In this document: in pieces, positions 10,196-18,412 of the stretch
Numbering within the stretch: position 1 is the first letter of the stretch
Layout of the letters: each line of letters begins with the position of its first letter
NCBI RefSeq assembly: GCF_029626155.1
Contig: NZ_JARUBL010000001.1
Location: 248,001-312,000 of the forward strand
DNA from: Solwaraspora sp. WMMD1047
GTDB taxonomy: Bacteria; Actinomycetota; Actinomycetes; Mycobacteriales; Micromonosporaceae
Length of the DNA: 64,000 bases
Direction: 5' to 3'
Position numbers and translations under genes: made by a program
Notes under the pieces: generated by a model
Seen by the model: the letters and a program-made list of their open reading frames with translations, nothing else
What the model was told of the DNA's origin: nothing
Database searches by the model: none

Positions 10196-10984
10196 ATGAC
10201 TGTTTTCCAGACTGAGAAGCGTTTTGGTGTGGTGGCTCGGCGGGCGGTGTTGGGTGTCGCGGGTCTGGCGTTCGCTGGTGGGATCGTGGCGGCGCCGGTG
10301 GCGGCGCAGGCGGCGCCGGAGCGGCCGCCGGTGGTGGCGTCGGCGCAGCAGCGTGACGCTGGGGTGAAGGAAGTGCGGTATGAGTACCGTAAGCAGGAGA
10401 ACTATTACTACTGTGGGCCGGCGGCGACGCGGATCGCGTTGACGGCGGCTGGTGCGGCGCCGTCGCAGGATGAGGTGGCGAAGCTGTTGGGTACGACCGA
10501 GGCGGGGACGAATTCCGCTGAGGATGTGACCCGGGTGCTCAATGGTGGCGGTGCGGGCCGGGATGACGACCGGGACCGGGATCGCGGCGACGACCGGGAT
10601 CGTGGTCGGGATCGTGGCGACCGGGATCGGGATCGTGGGCGTGATGAGCGGCGCGGCGACCGGCACCGGGATGGTCGTGGGGTGTACAAGACGGTGACGG
10701 TTGAGGGTCCGTCGGCCAGTGCGGCGGCGACCGAGCGGTTGTCGGCTGATGTGGTGGCCGCGGTGGATGCCGGTCGTGCGGTGGTGGCGAACATCAAGGG
10801 CACGGCGACCGATGTCGATGGTGGTGTGCATGCGTACGAGGGTGGGCACTACCTGACGATCGTGGGGTACCGCGATGGCGGCGGTGTCGTGAAGATCGCC
10901 GACCCGTACGACCCGGTGGGTGAGTACTGGGTCACCGCCGACGAGATGGCGGACTGGATGGCCGACCGCGGCTACTCCGCCTGA
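10196..10984 (+). CDS. Secreted C39-like peptidase with Asp/Arg-rich insertion
   Basis: A 262-residue protein starting at ATG 10196 with GGAAGG ten bases upstream. A signal peptide with an Arg-Arg pair (VARRAVLGVAGLAFAGG) ends near VAAQAAPE (about residue 41). The remainder is a papain-like peptidase_C39_2 domain: catalytic Cys73 in NYYYCGPAATRIAL, His218 in GGHYLTIVGY and Asp in ADPYDP. Residues about 121-161, in the middle of that domain, are a hydrophilic insertion of Asp, Arg and Gly repeats. Codon choice is unlike its neighbours, with many T- and G-ending codons. A strong hairpin follows the stop. The substrate is unknown; related proteins are secreted cysteine peptidases. Confidence 0.85.
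   Translation: MTVFQTEKRFGVVARRAVLGVAGLAFAGGIVAAPVAAQAAPERPPVVASAQQRDAGVKEVRYEYRKQENYYYCGPAATRIALTAAGAAPSQDEVAKLLGTTEAGTNSAEDVTRVLNGGGAGRDDDRDRDRGDDRDRGRDRGDRDRDRGRDERRGDRHRDGRGVYKTVTVEGPSASAAATERLSADVVAAVDAGRAVVANIKGTATDVDGGVHAYEGGHYLTIVGYRDGGGVVKIADPYDPVGEYWVTADEMADWMADRGYSA
10556..10680 (+). repeat. GACCGGGATCG-type minisatellite inside the protease gene
   Basis: Degenerate tandem units close to GACCGGGATCGTGG/CGG run through this stretch and encode (D)RDRDRG-like residues. All units stay in frame, so the array has changed length without breaking the gene. Confidence 0.75.
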
Positions 10985-11009
10985 GCGGCACACCCGATAA
11001 GTGACGCGC

Positions 11010-11041
11010 GAGGGGCCGGCCCGGCAACGGGCCGGCCCCTC
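11010..11041 (+). terminator. Hairpin terminator after the C39-like peptidase gene
   Basis: A perfect 14-bp stem (11010-11023 with 11028-11041, arm GAGGGGCCGGCCCG) closed by a GCAA tetraloop, 25 bases after the stop. There is no U-tract, as is usual in high-GC actinomycetes. Confidence 0.8.
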
Positions 11042-11183
11042 GGCGTACGCAGGGGCGATGGCCGGGGCCGGCAGTCTGCCGGCGGCTTCTCAGGTACGGG
11101 CCCTAGACTGCTTGTCGGGCCGTACCGATGCGTTGAGCGCCGGCCCCCGTTTCTCGCTAGCGACCTTCGGAGGCCGCCCCGTG

Positions 11184-11912
11184 ATGACGCCCGTCGCCCT
11201 TCAGGCCCTCGGCCCCGACTGGCTGGACCCGGAGTTCCTGATCTCCACGTTCGGCCTGATCGGCGTGCTGGCGATCGTGTTCGCCGAGTCCGGCCTGCTG
11301 ATCGGCTTCTTCCTGCCGGGCGACTCGCTGCTGTTCACCACGGGTCTGCTGGTCGCCGACGGGCAGTACCTGCGTTACCCGCTGTGGCTGGTGTGCCTGC
11401 TGATCACCATCTCCGCGATCGCCGGTGACCAGGTCGGCTACCTGTTCGGGCGCAAGGTCGGGCCGGCGCTGTTCCGGCGCCCCAACTCGAAGCTGTTCAA
11501 GCAGGAGAACCTGCTCAAGGCGCACGACTTCTTCGAGAAGTACGGCGCCCGGTCGATCGTGCTGGCCCGGTTCGTGCCGATCGTGCGGACCTTCACCCCG
11601 ATCGTGGCCGGCGTCAGCCGGATGAACTACCGCACCTTCGTGGTCTACAACGTCGTCGGTGGCATCCTCTGGGGCACCGGCGTCACCGTGCTCGGCTACT
11701 TCCTCGGCCAGATCCCGTTCGTCAAGGCCAACATCGAGTACATCCTGATCGGCATCGTCTTCGTCTCCGTGCTGCCGATCATCTTCGAGCTGACCCGGGC
11801 CTGGCTGGCGGCCCGGCGGGGCACCACCCCGGCCGAGCGCCGGGCGGCCGCCGAGGCCGAGCGGGAGGCCCGCGAGTACGCCCAGGCCGAGCAGGCCCGC
11901 GAGCAGCACTGA
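11184..11912 (+). CDS. DedA family membrane protein
   Basis: A 242-residue protein of the DedA/SNARE-associated family, small transporters implicated in flipping undecaprenyl phosphate or phospholipids. Signatures are the early FAESGLLIGFFLPGDSLLF segment with its acidic residue, GDQVGYLFGRKVG, and the amphipathic ARFVPIVRTFTPIVAG with conserved Arg and Pro residues. The highly charged Ala/Glu/Arg-rich tail (last 40 residues) is cytosolic. The frame is open upstream, but GGAGG at 11169-11173 points to ATG 11184 (or GTG 11181). It stands alone between the hairpin and mqnL. Confidence 0.92.
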   Translation: MTPVALQALGPDWLDPEFLISTFGLIGVLAIVFAESGLLIGFFLPGDSLLFTTGLLVADGQYLRYPLWLVCLLITISAIAGDQVGYLFGRKVGPALFRRPNSKLFKQENLLKAHDFFEKYGARSIVLARFVPIVRTFTPIVAGVSRMNYRTFVVYNVVGGILWGTGVTVLGYFLGQIPFVKANIEYILIGIVFVSVLPIIFELTRAWLAARRGTTPAERRAAAEAEREAREYAQAEQAREQH

Positions 11913-11980
11913 ACCGGAACGACATCGGGCCGGCCACCCGCATTGGCAGCCCGACGGCCCGGTAGGTCAGACTGGCGGAC

Positions 11981-13444
11981 ATGGCAGCACCCGGGTTTCC
12001 GTACCCCGATCTGAAGGATTTCCTCGCCGCGCTGGAGGCCGCCGGTGAACTCCGGCGGGTGACCGTGCCGGTCGACCCGACCCTGGAGATCAGCGAGGTG
12101 GTCACCCGGACCGTCCGCGCGGGCGGCCCGGCGCTGCTCTTCGAACGACCCACCCGGGGCGAGATGCCGGTGGCGATAAACCTGTTCGGCACCGAGCGGC
12201 GGATGGCGATGGCGCTGGGGGTGGAGCGGCTCGACGAGATCGGCGACCGGATCGGCGCGCTGGTCAAGCCGGAACTGCCGGTCGGCTGGTCCGGGATCCG
12301 CGAGGGCCTGGGCAAGGTGCTGCAGCTCAAGTCCGTACCGCCGAAGAAGGTCCGGACGGCGCCCTGCCAGCAGGTGGTCTACCGGGGCGCCGACGTCGAC
12401 CTGAACCGGCTGCCCGGCCTGCAGGTCTGGCCGGGCGACGGCGGAATCTTCCACAACTACGGGCTGACCCACACCAAGCACCCGGAGACCGGCAAGCGCA
12501 ACCTCGGCCTCTACCGCCTGCAGCAGCACTCGGCGAACACGCTCGGCATGCACTGGCAGATCCACAAGGACTCCACCGCGCACCACGCGGTCGCCGAGCG
12601 GCGCGGCGAACGGCTGCCGGTCGCCGTCGCCATCGGCTGCGACCCGGTGGTCAGCTACGCCGCCTCCGCGCCGCTGCCCGGCGACATCGACGAATACCTG
12701 TTCGCCGGCTTCCTGCGCGGTGAGCGGGTCGAGATGGTCGACTGCCTGACCGTGCCGCTGCAGGTCCCGGCCCGCGCCCAGATCGTCCTGGAGGGCTACC
12801 TGGAGCCCGGCGAGCGGCTGCCGGAGGGGCCGTTCGGCGACCACACCGGCTTCTACACCCCGGTCGAGCCGTTCCCGGTGCTGCACGTCGAGTGCATGAC
12901 CATGCAGCGCGACCCGGTCTACCACTCGATCATCACCTCGCAGCCGCCGCAGGAGGACCACGGCCTCGGCAAGGCCACCGAGCGGATCTTCCAGCCGCTG
13001 CTCAAGCTGCTGATCCCGGACATCGTCGACTACGACCTGCCGGCCGCCGGGGTCTTCCACAACTGTGCGATCGTCTCGATCCGCAAGCGCTACCCGAAGC
13101 ACGCGCAGAAGGTGATGAACGCGATCTGGGGCGCGCACCTGATGTCGCTCACCAAGCTGATCGTGATCGTCGACGAGGACTGCGACGTGCACGACTACGC
13201 CGAGGTGGCGTTCCGGGCGTTCGGCAACGTCGACTACTCCCGCGACCTGCTGCTCACCGAGGGGCCGGTCGACCACCTGGACCACTCCTCCTACCAGCAG
13301 TTCTGGGGCGGCAAGGCGGGCGTGGACGCGACCCGCAAGCTGCCCACCGAGGGCTACACCCGGGGCTGGCCGGAGCCGATGACGATGACCCCGGAGATCC
13401 GGTCGCTGGTCGACAAGCGCTGGGCGGAGTACGGCCTCTCATGA
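11981..13444 (+). CDS. mqnL: UbiD-family decarboxylase of the futalosine menaquinone pathway
   Basis: A 487-residue prenylated-FMN decarboxylase of the UbiD family, beginning FPYPDLKDFLAALEAAGELRR. Its length, the conserved DPTLEISEV region and the E-x-x-GPFGDHTGFY segment match the menaquinone subgroup. In the futalosine pathway MqnL is thought to decarboxylate the naphthoate intermediate together with MqnM, which makes the cofactor. The next gene, the prenyltransferase mqnP, starts inside its stop (ATGA). CAGACT a few bases before the ATG suggests a leaderless transcript. Confidence 0.92.
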   Translation: MAAPGFPYPDLKDFLAALEAAGELRRVTVPVDPTLEISEVVTRTVRAGGPALLFERPTRGEMPVAINLFGTERRMAMALGVERLDEIGDRIGALVKPELPVGWSGIREGLGKVLQLKSVPPKKVRTAPCQQVVYRGADVDLNRLPGLQVWPGDGGIFHNYGLTHTKHPETGKRNLGLYRLQQHSANTLGMHWQIHKDSTAHHAVAERRGERLPVAVAIGCDPVVSYAASAPLPGDIDEYLFAGFLRGERVEMVDCLTVPLQVPARAQIVLEGYLEPGERLPEGPFGDHTGFYTPVEPFPVLHVECMTMQRDPVYHSIITSQPPQEDHGLGKATERIFQPLLKLLIPDIVDYDLPAAGVFHNCAIVSIRKRYPKHAQKVMNAIWGAHLMSLTKLIVIVDEDCDVHDYAEVAFRAFGNVDYSRDLLLTEGPVDHLDHSSYQQFWGGKAGVDATRKLPTEGYTRGWPEPMTMTPEIRSLVDKRWAEYGLS

Positions 13445-14343
13445 CCGCCGTCGAGCCGGCACCCGGCCGGGTCAAGGCGTTCCTGCGGTTGGTCGCCATC
13501 GAACACTCGGTCTTCGCGCTGCCGTTCGCGTACCTGTCGGCGCTGGCCGCGATGTGGGTGGCCGGCGGGCGGGTGCGCTGGGTCGACCTGCTGCTGGTCA
13601 CCGTCGCCATGGTCGGCGCCCGCACCTTCGCCATGGCGGCGAACCGGATCATCGACCGGCGGATCGACGCGCGCAATCCGCGTACCGCCGGGCGGGAGCT
13701 GGTGACCGGGGCGGTGAGTGTCCGGACGGCCTGGACCGGCGCGGTGGTCGCGCTTGTGGTGTTCCTCGGCGCCGCCGCCGCGCTGAATCCGCTCTGCCTG
13801 ATGCTGGCCCCGCTCGCGGTGATCCCGCTGGTGCTCTACCCGTACGCGAAGCGGTTCACCGACTGGCCGCACGGGGTGCTCGCGGTGGCCCAGGCGGTCG
13901 GTCCGGTCGGCGCCTGGCTGGCGGTGACCGGCACCCTGGCCGGCTCCGGACCGGCCTGGCTGCTGGGTGCGGCGGTCGGGCTCTGGATCGGCGGCTTCGA
14001 CCTGATCTACGCCTGCCAGGACGCCGAGGTCGACCGCCAGATCGGGGTACGCAGCGTGCCGGCCCGGCACGGCCTGCGGTTCGCGTTGCACGCCTCGACC
14101 GTGGCGCACGTGGTCACCTTCGCGCTGTTCCTGTGGTTCGGCGCGGTCATCGGGCTCGGCTGGCCGTGGTGGATCGGGCTGGCGCTGACCGCGGTGGCCT
14201 TCGGCTACCAGCACGTGGTGGTCACCCCGGGCGACCTCTCCCGGGTGAACCGGGCCTTCTTCACCGCGAACGGGTTCGTCGGGATCGCGCTGTTCGCCTT
14301 CGCCCTGCTCGACCTGGTGCTCCGGCTGAACCTACGCCCCTGA
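13441..14343 (+). CDS. mqnP: UbiA-family prenyltransferase for menaquinone synthesis
   Basis: A 300-residue integral membrane prenyltransferase. The two aspartate motifs that bind Mg and polyprenyl diphosphate are NRIIDRRIDARNPRT (about residues 67-81) and DLIYACQDAEVDR. About eight membrane segments can be read. It is translationally coupled to mqnL (ATGA), which supports attachment of the polyprenyl tail in the futalosine route rather than protoheme farnesylation. The 3' end overlaps the convergent terpene synthase gene by 12 bases. Confidence 0.9.
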   Translation: MTAVEPAPGRVKAFLRLVAIEHSVFALPFAYLSALAAMWVAGGRVRWVDLLLVTVAMVGARTFAMAANRIIDRRIDARNPRTAGRELVTGAVSVRTAWTGAVVALVVFLGAAAALNPLCLMLAPLAVIPLVLYPYAKRFTDWPHGVLAVAQAVGPVGAWLAVTGTLAGSGPAWLLGAAVGLWIGGFDLIYACQDAEVDRQIGVRSVPARHGLRFALHASTVAHVVTFALFLWFGAVIGLGWPWWIGLALTAVAFGYQHVVVTPGDLSRVNRAFFTANGFVGIALFAFALLDLVLRLNLRP

Positions 14344-15366
14344 CGCGCTGGCCGCCGCCGTGGGGAGCGGGTACGGCGGGACCGCCAGTTTCGGCCCGTC
14401 GTCGGTGCGGTACCGGCCGCTCTCCAACGACCAGTCGATGGTGCCGCGCACCGAGTTGGCGACCCCGTCCAGATGGTGCCGCAGCGGCTCGTCGATGGCC
14501 GCGCCGAACGACGGCACCTCGGCCCGCAGCTCGACGAACCGGTGCATGGTCCGCTGCCACCGGTCGGCGGCCACCTGGATGGCCTCCTCCACCGGCAGCC
14601 CCCGCTCGTGGGCGATGGCCAGCACCAGGTTGTGTCCGCAGGCACTGGCCGCGTCCCGCCGCAGCGAGATCAGGTCGTTGAACCAGGAGAGCAGGTCGTT
14701 GCCGGTCGCGGCGACCGCCTGGACGGCCGGATGATGGTAGACCGGGTCCGGCACCGGCAGCCCGCTGGCGAACTCGATGAGCGTGTACGACACGTAGGCC
14801 GCCGAGGTGGCCCGGCGCAGCGTCACGTACTCGCTGACGGTGGGTTGCCGGCCGGCGGCCCGGTTGCTCACCTCGATCAGCACGCCGTCGAGATGGTGGG
14901 CGACCGCGTCGGCGAACCGGGCCTGCCAGGCCGCCGGCATCCGGCGGCGCGGCTTCCGCCAGACATCCAGCAACATCCGGCGCAGCGGCCCGGTGAAGGC
15001 GGTCTCACCGTCCGGCGGTCCGGCCCGGCCGCCGCCGGGGCGCAGCAACCGGAGCACCCCGTCCCGCAGCGCCCGGACCTGGCGTGGACGCGGCCCGGTC
15101 GGGTCATCGCAGGCGTCGTCGACGAGGAAGAACCAGGTGAAAATGGCGGCGATCGCCCGCAGGTCGGCGGCGGACGCGTCCGGATACAGCCGGCCGGCGT
15201 ACCGGGCGAAGCCGCCCTGGGCCAGTCGCCGGCGGGCCTTGGCGTCCATCGGCAGGTCGAATCCGCTGATCCAGTCGACCAGCCAGTCGCCCACCGCGTC
15301 CGCGTGCGGCGAGATCCGCGACGGAATGGGACAGTCGAGCCGCAACATCGACGGGTTGCCTGACAT
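14332..15366 (-). CDS. Class I terpene synthase (sesquiterpene-type cyclase)
   Basis: A 344-residue soluble cyclase of the bacterial class I family. The metal motif DDACD lies at D83-D87 (in FFLVDDACDD), the NSE-type motif NDLISLRRD at N230-D238 with Asp in place of the usual final Glu, and the C-terminal Arg-Tyr pair at R318-Y319. It should ionise a prenyl diphosphate, most likely farnesyl or geranyl diphosphate; the product cannot be predicted. ATG 15366 is chosen because GGGGAGG sits six bases upstream; the open frame extends 14 codons further. It lies antisense between mqnP and mqnM, with no P450 or other tailoring gene next to it. Confidence 0.88.
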   Translation of the reverse strand: MSGNPSMLRLDCPIPSRISPHADAVGDWLVDWISGFDLPMDAKARRRLAQGGFARYAGRLYPDASAADLRAIAAIFTWFFLVDDACDDPTGPRPRQVRALRDGVLRLLRPGGGRAGPPDGETAFTGPLRRMLLDVWRKPRRRMPAAWQARFADAVAHHLDGVLIEVSNRAAGRQPTVSEYVTLRRATSAAYVSYTLIEFASGLPVPDPVYHHPAVQAVAATGNDLLSWFNDLISLRRDAASACGHNLVLAIAHERGLPVEEAIQVAADRWQRTMHRFVELRAEVPSFGAAIDEPLRHHLDGVANSVRGTIDWSLESGRYRTDDGPKLAVPPYPLPTAAASASGA

Positions 15367-15516
15367 GACGTCGCCTCCCCTTGGGCTGCCCCCTGCAAGT
15401 TGCAGCATTCCAGATGTGCCCGCTCTGGGCGGTGCCGTCCCCGGCGTCCGGATCGGTCCGACCGTAGCCGGCGGGCCGGCACCGCCGGCCCCGGCCGGCT
15501 GAGGCAGGCTGTAGGC

Positions 15517-16146
15517 ATGCGAAGGCCGTGGGTGGTCGGGGTTTCCGGAGCATCGGGTACGCCCTACGCGGCGGCCGTGCTGGCCGGCCTACTGGACGCC
15601 GATCAGCCGGTCGACCTGGTGGTGTCCCGGGCGGCCCGGTTGACGATCCTGGACGAGACCGGCCGGCCGTTCCGGGACGCGCACTGGCGCGCCGACCTCG
15701 CCGCCTGGCTCGACCGGGACCTCTCGGCGGCGGACCTGCGCTACTGGCCGGCGGGGGATCTGGCCGCCGGCCCGAGCAGCGGGTCGTACCCGGCCCGCGG
15801 GATGGCGGTGGTGCCGGCCAGCACGGCGGCCTGCGCCGGCATCTCGATCGGGCTGTCGAAGGATCTGTTGCAGCGGGCCGCCGAGGTGAACCTCAAGGAG
15901 CGCCGCCGGGTCGTCGTGGTGCCCCGGGAGACCCCGGTCACCCGGGGGCACCTGGAGCACCTGATCGCCCTCTACGACGCGGGTGCGGTGGTGCTGCCCG
16001 CCAGCCCCGGCTTCTACGGTGCCGGGCAGTCGGCGACCGCCCGGCAACTGATCGACTTCGTGGCCGGCAAGGTGCTCGACGCGCTCGGCGTACCGCATTC
16101 GCTGTTTCGTCGTTGGTCGGGTGAGCTGGCCGCGGACCGGGACTGA
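15517..16146 (+). CDS. mqnM: UbiX-family flavin prenyltransferase
   Basis: A 209-residue flavoprotein of the UbiX/Pad1 family that prenylates FMN to make the cofactor of UbiD enzymes. Recognisable are the N-terminal GVSGASGTPYAA loop, the ASTAACAGISIGLSKDLLQRAA segment with conserved serines, and PRETPVTRGHLEHL. Its expected partner is the UbiD-type MqnL encoded 2 kb upstream. The ATG was chosen from the start of homology; the frame is open 39 codons further upstream. Confidence 0.93.
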   Translation: MRRPWVVGVSGASGTPYAAAVLAGLLDADQPVDLVVSRAARLTILDETGRPFRDAHWRADLAAWLDRDLSAADLRYWPAGDLAAGPSSGSYPARGMAVVPASTAACAGISIGLSKDLLQRAAEVNLKERRRVVVVPRETPVTRGHLEHLIALYDAGAVVLPASPGFYGAGQSATARQLIDFVAGKVLDALGVPHSLFRRWSGELAADRD

Positions 16147-16195
16147 ACCCGGACGCCGCCCCCGTCTTCCCCGGCCGGGCCAGCCATGCTCACCG

Positions 16196-16477
16196 TCAGT
16201 GCAGGCCGACGTTGCCGGCGTTGGCCGGTCCCGGGCCGCTCGGGGTGGCCGGGCCGGCGTTGCGCGGCCGGTTGGCGATCCCGTCGTCGACCTCGTCGAG
16301 CATGCCCTCGCCCTCCAACAGGGCCCGGACCTCCGACTCCCGGAACCGGCGGTGTCCGCCGGGCGTTCGGATGCTGCCGATCCGCCCGGCCGCGGCCCAG
16401 CGGGTGACAGTCTTCGGATCGACGCGGAAGAGCGCAGCCACCTCGCCCGGCGTCAGCAGACGATCTCCAGTGTCCAC
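16196..16477 (-). CDS. BldC-like small MerR-type DNA-binding protein
   Basis: A 93-residue protein that is essentially one winged helix: LLTPGEVAALFRVDPKTVTRW, then GGHRRFRESEVRALL. This matches BldC of Streptomyces over its whole length; BldC binds direct repeats cooperatively and controls the onset of development. GTG 16477 is preceded by GGAGGG five bases away, while the open frame runs 57 codons upstream without family similarity. A tail of about 25 residues (Gly/Pro/Ala-rich) follows the domain. Whether this is the BldC orthologue or a paralogue cannot be decided from one window. Confidence 0.85.
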   Translation of the reverse strand: MDTGDRLLTPGEVAALFRVDPKTVTRWAAAGRIGSIRTPGGHRRFRESEVRALLEGEGMLDEVDDGIANRPRNAGPATPSGPGPANAGNVGLH

Positions 16478-16648
16478 AGCCCCCTCCTCGCATCGACGAA
16501 GCCCCCGGACTGAAAAGACCGCCCCCGGACACATGCCTGCCAGAGCCTTCGCTAGGAACGTGATGTCATTACAGCATCGTGGGAGTGTCGTGTCCGGCAA
16601 ACGCGAAAACGCACTGTGTGGGAAGTTCGTAGGCCGTTTTTGCGGCAT

Positions 16649-16660
16649 TTAAGCGCTTAA
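16649..16660. promoter_or_regulatory. Perfect 12-bp palindrome TTAAGCGCTTAA
   Basis: Exact dyad symmetry in the AT-rich part of the divergent intergenic region, about 170 bases from the BldC-like start and 118 bases from the Lrp start. AT-rich palindromes are rare in this G+C context, so it is a candidate operator for one of the two flanking regulators. The binding protein is not known. Confidence 0.45.
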
Positions 16661-16763
16661 GTGTTATCCTGCGCCTACTGGCGGCGACGGCATTTCCGCC
16701 CTGAACGGACCTCCGCCGCAGCCGATCGAGGGGCCGCGGCGCCGCCGCAGACCGAACCGGCGT

Positions 16764-16769
16764 TAGGGT
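16764..16769 (+). promoter_or_regulatory. Probable -10 element of leaderless Lrp transcript
   Basis: TAGGGT ends eight bases before the GTG start of the Lrp gene, and no Shine-Dalgarno sequence is present, which places the transcription start at or next to the start codon. Confidence 0.4.
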
Positions 16770-16777
16770 TACCGGCC

Positions 16778-17248
16778 GTGGACTCCATCGACCTGAAGCT
16801 GGTGGACCTGCTGCGGGCCAACGCCCGGCTCTCCTTCGCCGAGCTGGCCCGCCAGGTCGGCCTCTCGGCGCCCGCCGTGCACGAACGGGTCGGCAAACTC
16901 GAGGCGGCCGGCGTGATCCGGGGCTACCGGGCCGATGTCGAACCGGAGGCGGTCGGCCTCGGCGTCACCGCCCTGATCGGCATCGTGGAGGACTCCGGCG
17001 GCGACACCGACGACGTCCTGGCGGCGATCCGTTCGATGCCGGAGATCGAGTCCTGCTACTTCATGGCCGGGGTGGAGTCGTTTCTGCTCAAGGCGCGGGT
17101 CGGCACGATAGCCGAGTTGGAGCAGCTGATCCTGCGGTTGAACCGAACCGCCGGGGTGGCCTCCACCCGGACCGCTGTCGCATTATCGACAAAATGGGAG
17201 TACCGGCCCCAATCGCTGGTGCCCGGAGACGGTCCCGCCCCCTCCTGA
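16778..17248 (+). CDS. Lrp/AsnC family transcriptional regulator
   Basis: A 156-residue regulator: N-terminal helix-turn-helix ([20 protein letters not shown], then [20 protein letters not shown]) and a C-terminal RAM effector domain (about 70-145) with the [18 protein letters not shown] strand. The next gene, 44 bases downstream on the same strand, encodes a cysteine desulfhydrase. Lrp-type regulators next to cysteine-degrading enzymes (E. coli DecR is the known case) respond to cysteine, so a cysteine-sensing role is a reasonable inference. Confidence 0.92.
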   Translation: MDSIDLKLVDLLRANARLSFAELARQVGLSAPAVHERVGKLEAAGVIRGYRADVEPEAVGLGVTALIGIVEDSGGDTDDVLAAIRSMPEIESCYFMAGVESFLLKARVGTIAELEQLILRLNRTAGVASTRTAVALSTKWEYRPQSLVPGDGPAPS

Positions 17249-17292
17249 CGGCCGCCGCTACCGCCCCGGCCAGCGTTGTTACCTTTGCCGGC

Positions 17293-18390
17293 ATGGAACA
17301 CGTGGACCGGTTCGACGGTGTGGACCGCGCCTGGGTGATCGACGCGATCGCGGCCGTCGAGGCCGACGCCAACCGCTCCGCCGACACCCACCTGCTCCCC
17401 TTCCCGCTGCCGCGGGAGTGGGGAATCGACCTGTACCTCAAGGACGAGTCCGTCCACCCGACCGGCTCCCTCAAACACCGGCTGGCCCGGTCGCTCTTCC
17501 TGTACGGCCTCTGCAGCGGCTGGATCGGGCCGCGCACCACGATCGTGGAGGCGTCCTCGGGGTCGACGGCCGTCTCCGAGGCGTACTTCGCCCGGATGCT
17601 TGGACTGCCGTTCATCGCGGTCATGCCCGCCTCCACCTCACCGGAGAAGATCGCCCTGATCGAGTTCCAGGGCGGCCGCTGCCATCTGGTCGACGACCCG
17701 GCCCGGGTGGTGGTCGAGGCCCGCTGGCTGGCCGAGGATCGGGCCGGGCACTTCATGGACCAGTTCACCTACGCCGAGCGGGCCACCGACTGGCGGGGGA
17801 ACAACAACATCGCCGAATCGATCTACGCCCAGCTCTCCCTGGAACGGCATCCGGTGCCGGCCTGGATCGTGGTCGGGGCCGGCACCGGCGGCACCAGCGC
17901 CACCATCGGCCGGTACGCCCGCTTCCAGCGGCTGCCGACCAAACTCTGCGTCGTCGATCCGGAGAATTCGGCGTTCTTCCCGGCCTGGCGGGACGGGGAC
18001 TGGTCGGTGACCACCGACCGGGGCTCCCGGATCGAGGGGATCGGCCGGCAGAGTGTGGAGGCGTCCTTCCAGCCGGCCGTGGTCGACCGGATGGTGCCGG
18101 TGCCCGACGCGGCCTCGATCGCCGCCATGCGGGCCGCCTCGGCGGTGCTGGGCCGGCGGGTGGGCGGGTCGACCGGCACCAACCTGTGGGGCGCGTTCGG
18201 GCTCATCGCGCAGATGCGTACCGCCGGTGAGAACGGCTCGGTGGTCACCCTGCTCTGCGACGGCGGCGAACGGTACACCGACACGTACTACTCCGACGAG
18301 TGGCTGGCCGGGCAGGGACTCGACCCGACATCGCACCTGCAGACGATCGAGGGCTTCCTGGCCACCGGACGGTGGCGCCCGGCGCCCTGA
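17293..18390 (+). CDS. PLP-dependent L-cysteine desulfhydrase (Cds1-like)
   Basis: A 365-residue fold-type II PLP enzyme of the cysteine synthase superfamily. The PLP lysine is K61 in [15 protein letters not shown], the substrate loop is [15 protein letters not shown], and the phosphate-binding glycines are [15 protein letters not shown]. Length and the [18 protein letters not shown] region match mycobacterial Cds1, which splits cysteine to H2S, ammonia and pyruvate, rather than CysK or CysM. It acts in the cytosol, in sulfide production and redox balance. The adjoining Lrp gene is the likely regulator. Confidence 0.86.
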   Translation: MEHVDRFDGVDRAWVIDAIAAVEADANRSADTHLLPFPLPREWGIDLYLKDESVHPTGSLKHRLARSLFLYGLCSGWIGPRTTIVEASSGSTAVSEAYFARMLGLPFIAVMPASTSPEKIALIEFQGGRCHLVDDPARVVVEARWLAEDRAGHFMDQFTYAERATDWRGNNNIAESIYAQLSLERHPVPAWIVVGAGTGGTSATIGRYARFQRLPTKLCVVDPENSAFFPAWRDGDWSVTTDRGSRIEGIGRQSVEASFQPAVVDRMVPVPDAASIAAMRAASAVLGRRVGGSTGTNLWGAFGLIAQMRTAGENGSVVTLLCDGGERYTDTYYSDEWLAGQGLDPTSHLQTIEGFLATGRWRPAP

Positions 18391-18412
18391 CCCGGCCCGG
18401 CCGCCGCCCGGC

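Larger units (their letters stand above)
16478..16777. other. Divergent promoter region between BldC-like and Lrp genes
   Basis: About 300 bases with no supported gene. It is locally AT-richer (16551-16670) than its surroundings and holds the 12-bp palindrome at 16649-16660 and a promoter-like TAGGGT in front of the Lrp start. Confidence 0.6.

Noticed and set aside
10556-10680. Possible CRISPR-like or regulatory repeat array
   Set aside because: Units of about 12-15 bases are in frame within the protease gene and encode Asp/Arg repeats.
11104-11109. TAGACT as -10 element of the DedA gene
   Set aside because: No matching -35 sequence is seen at 16-18 bases and the start codon is 75 bases away; it remains possible but unsupported.
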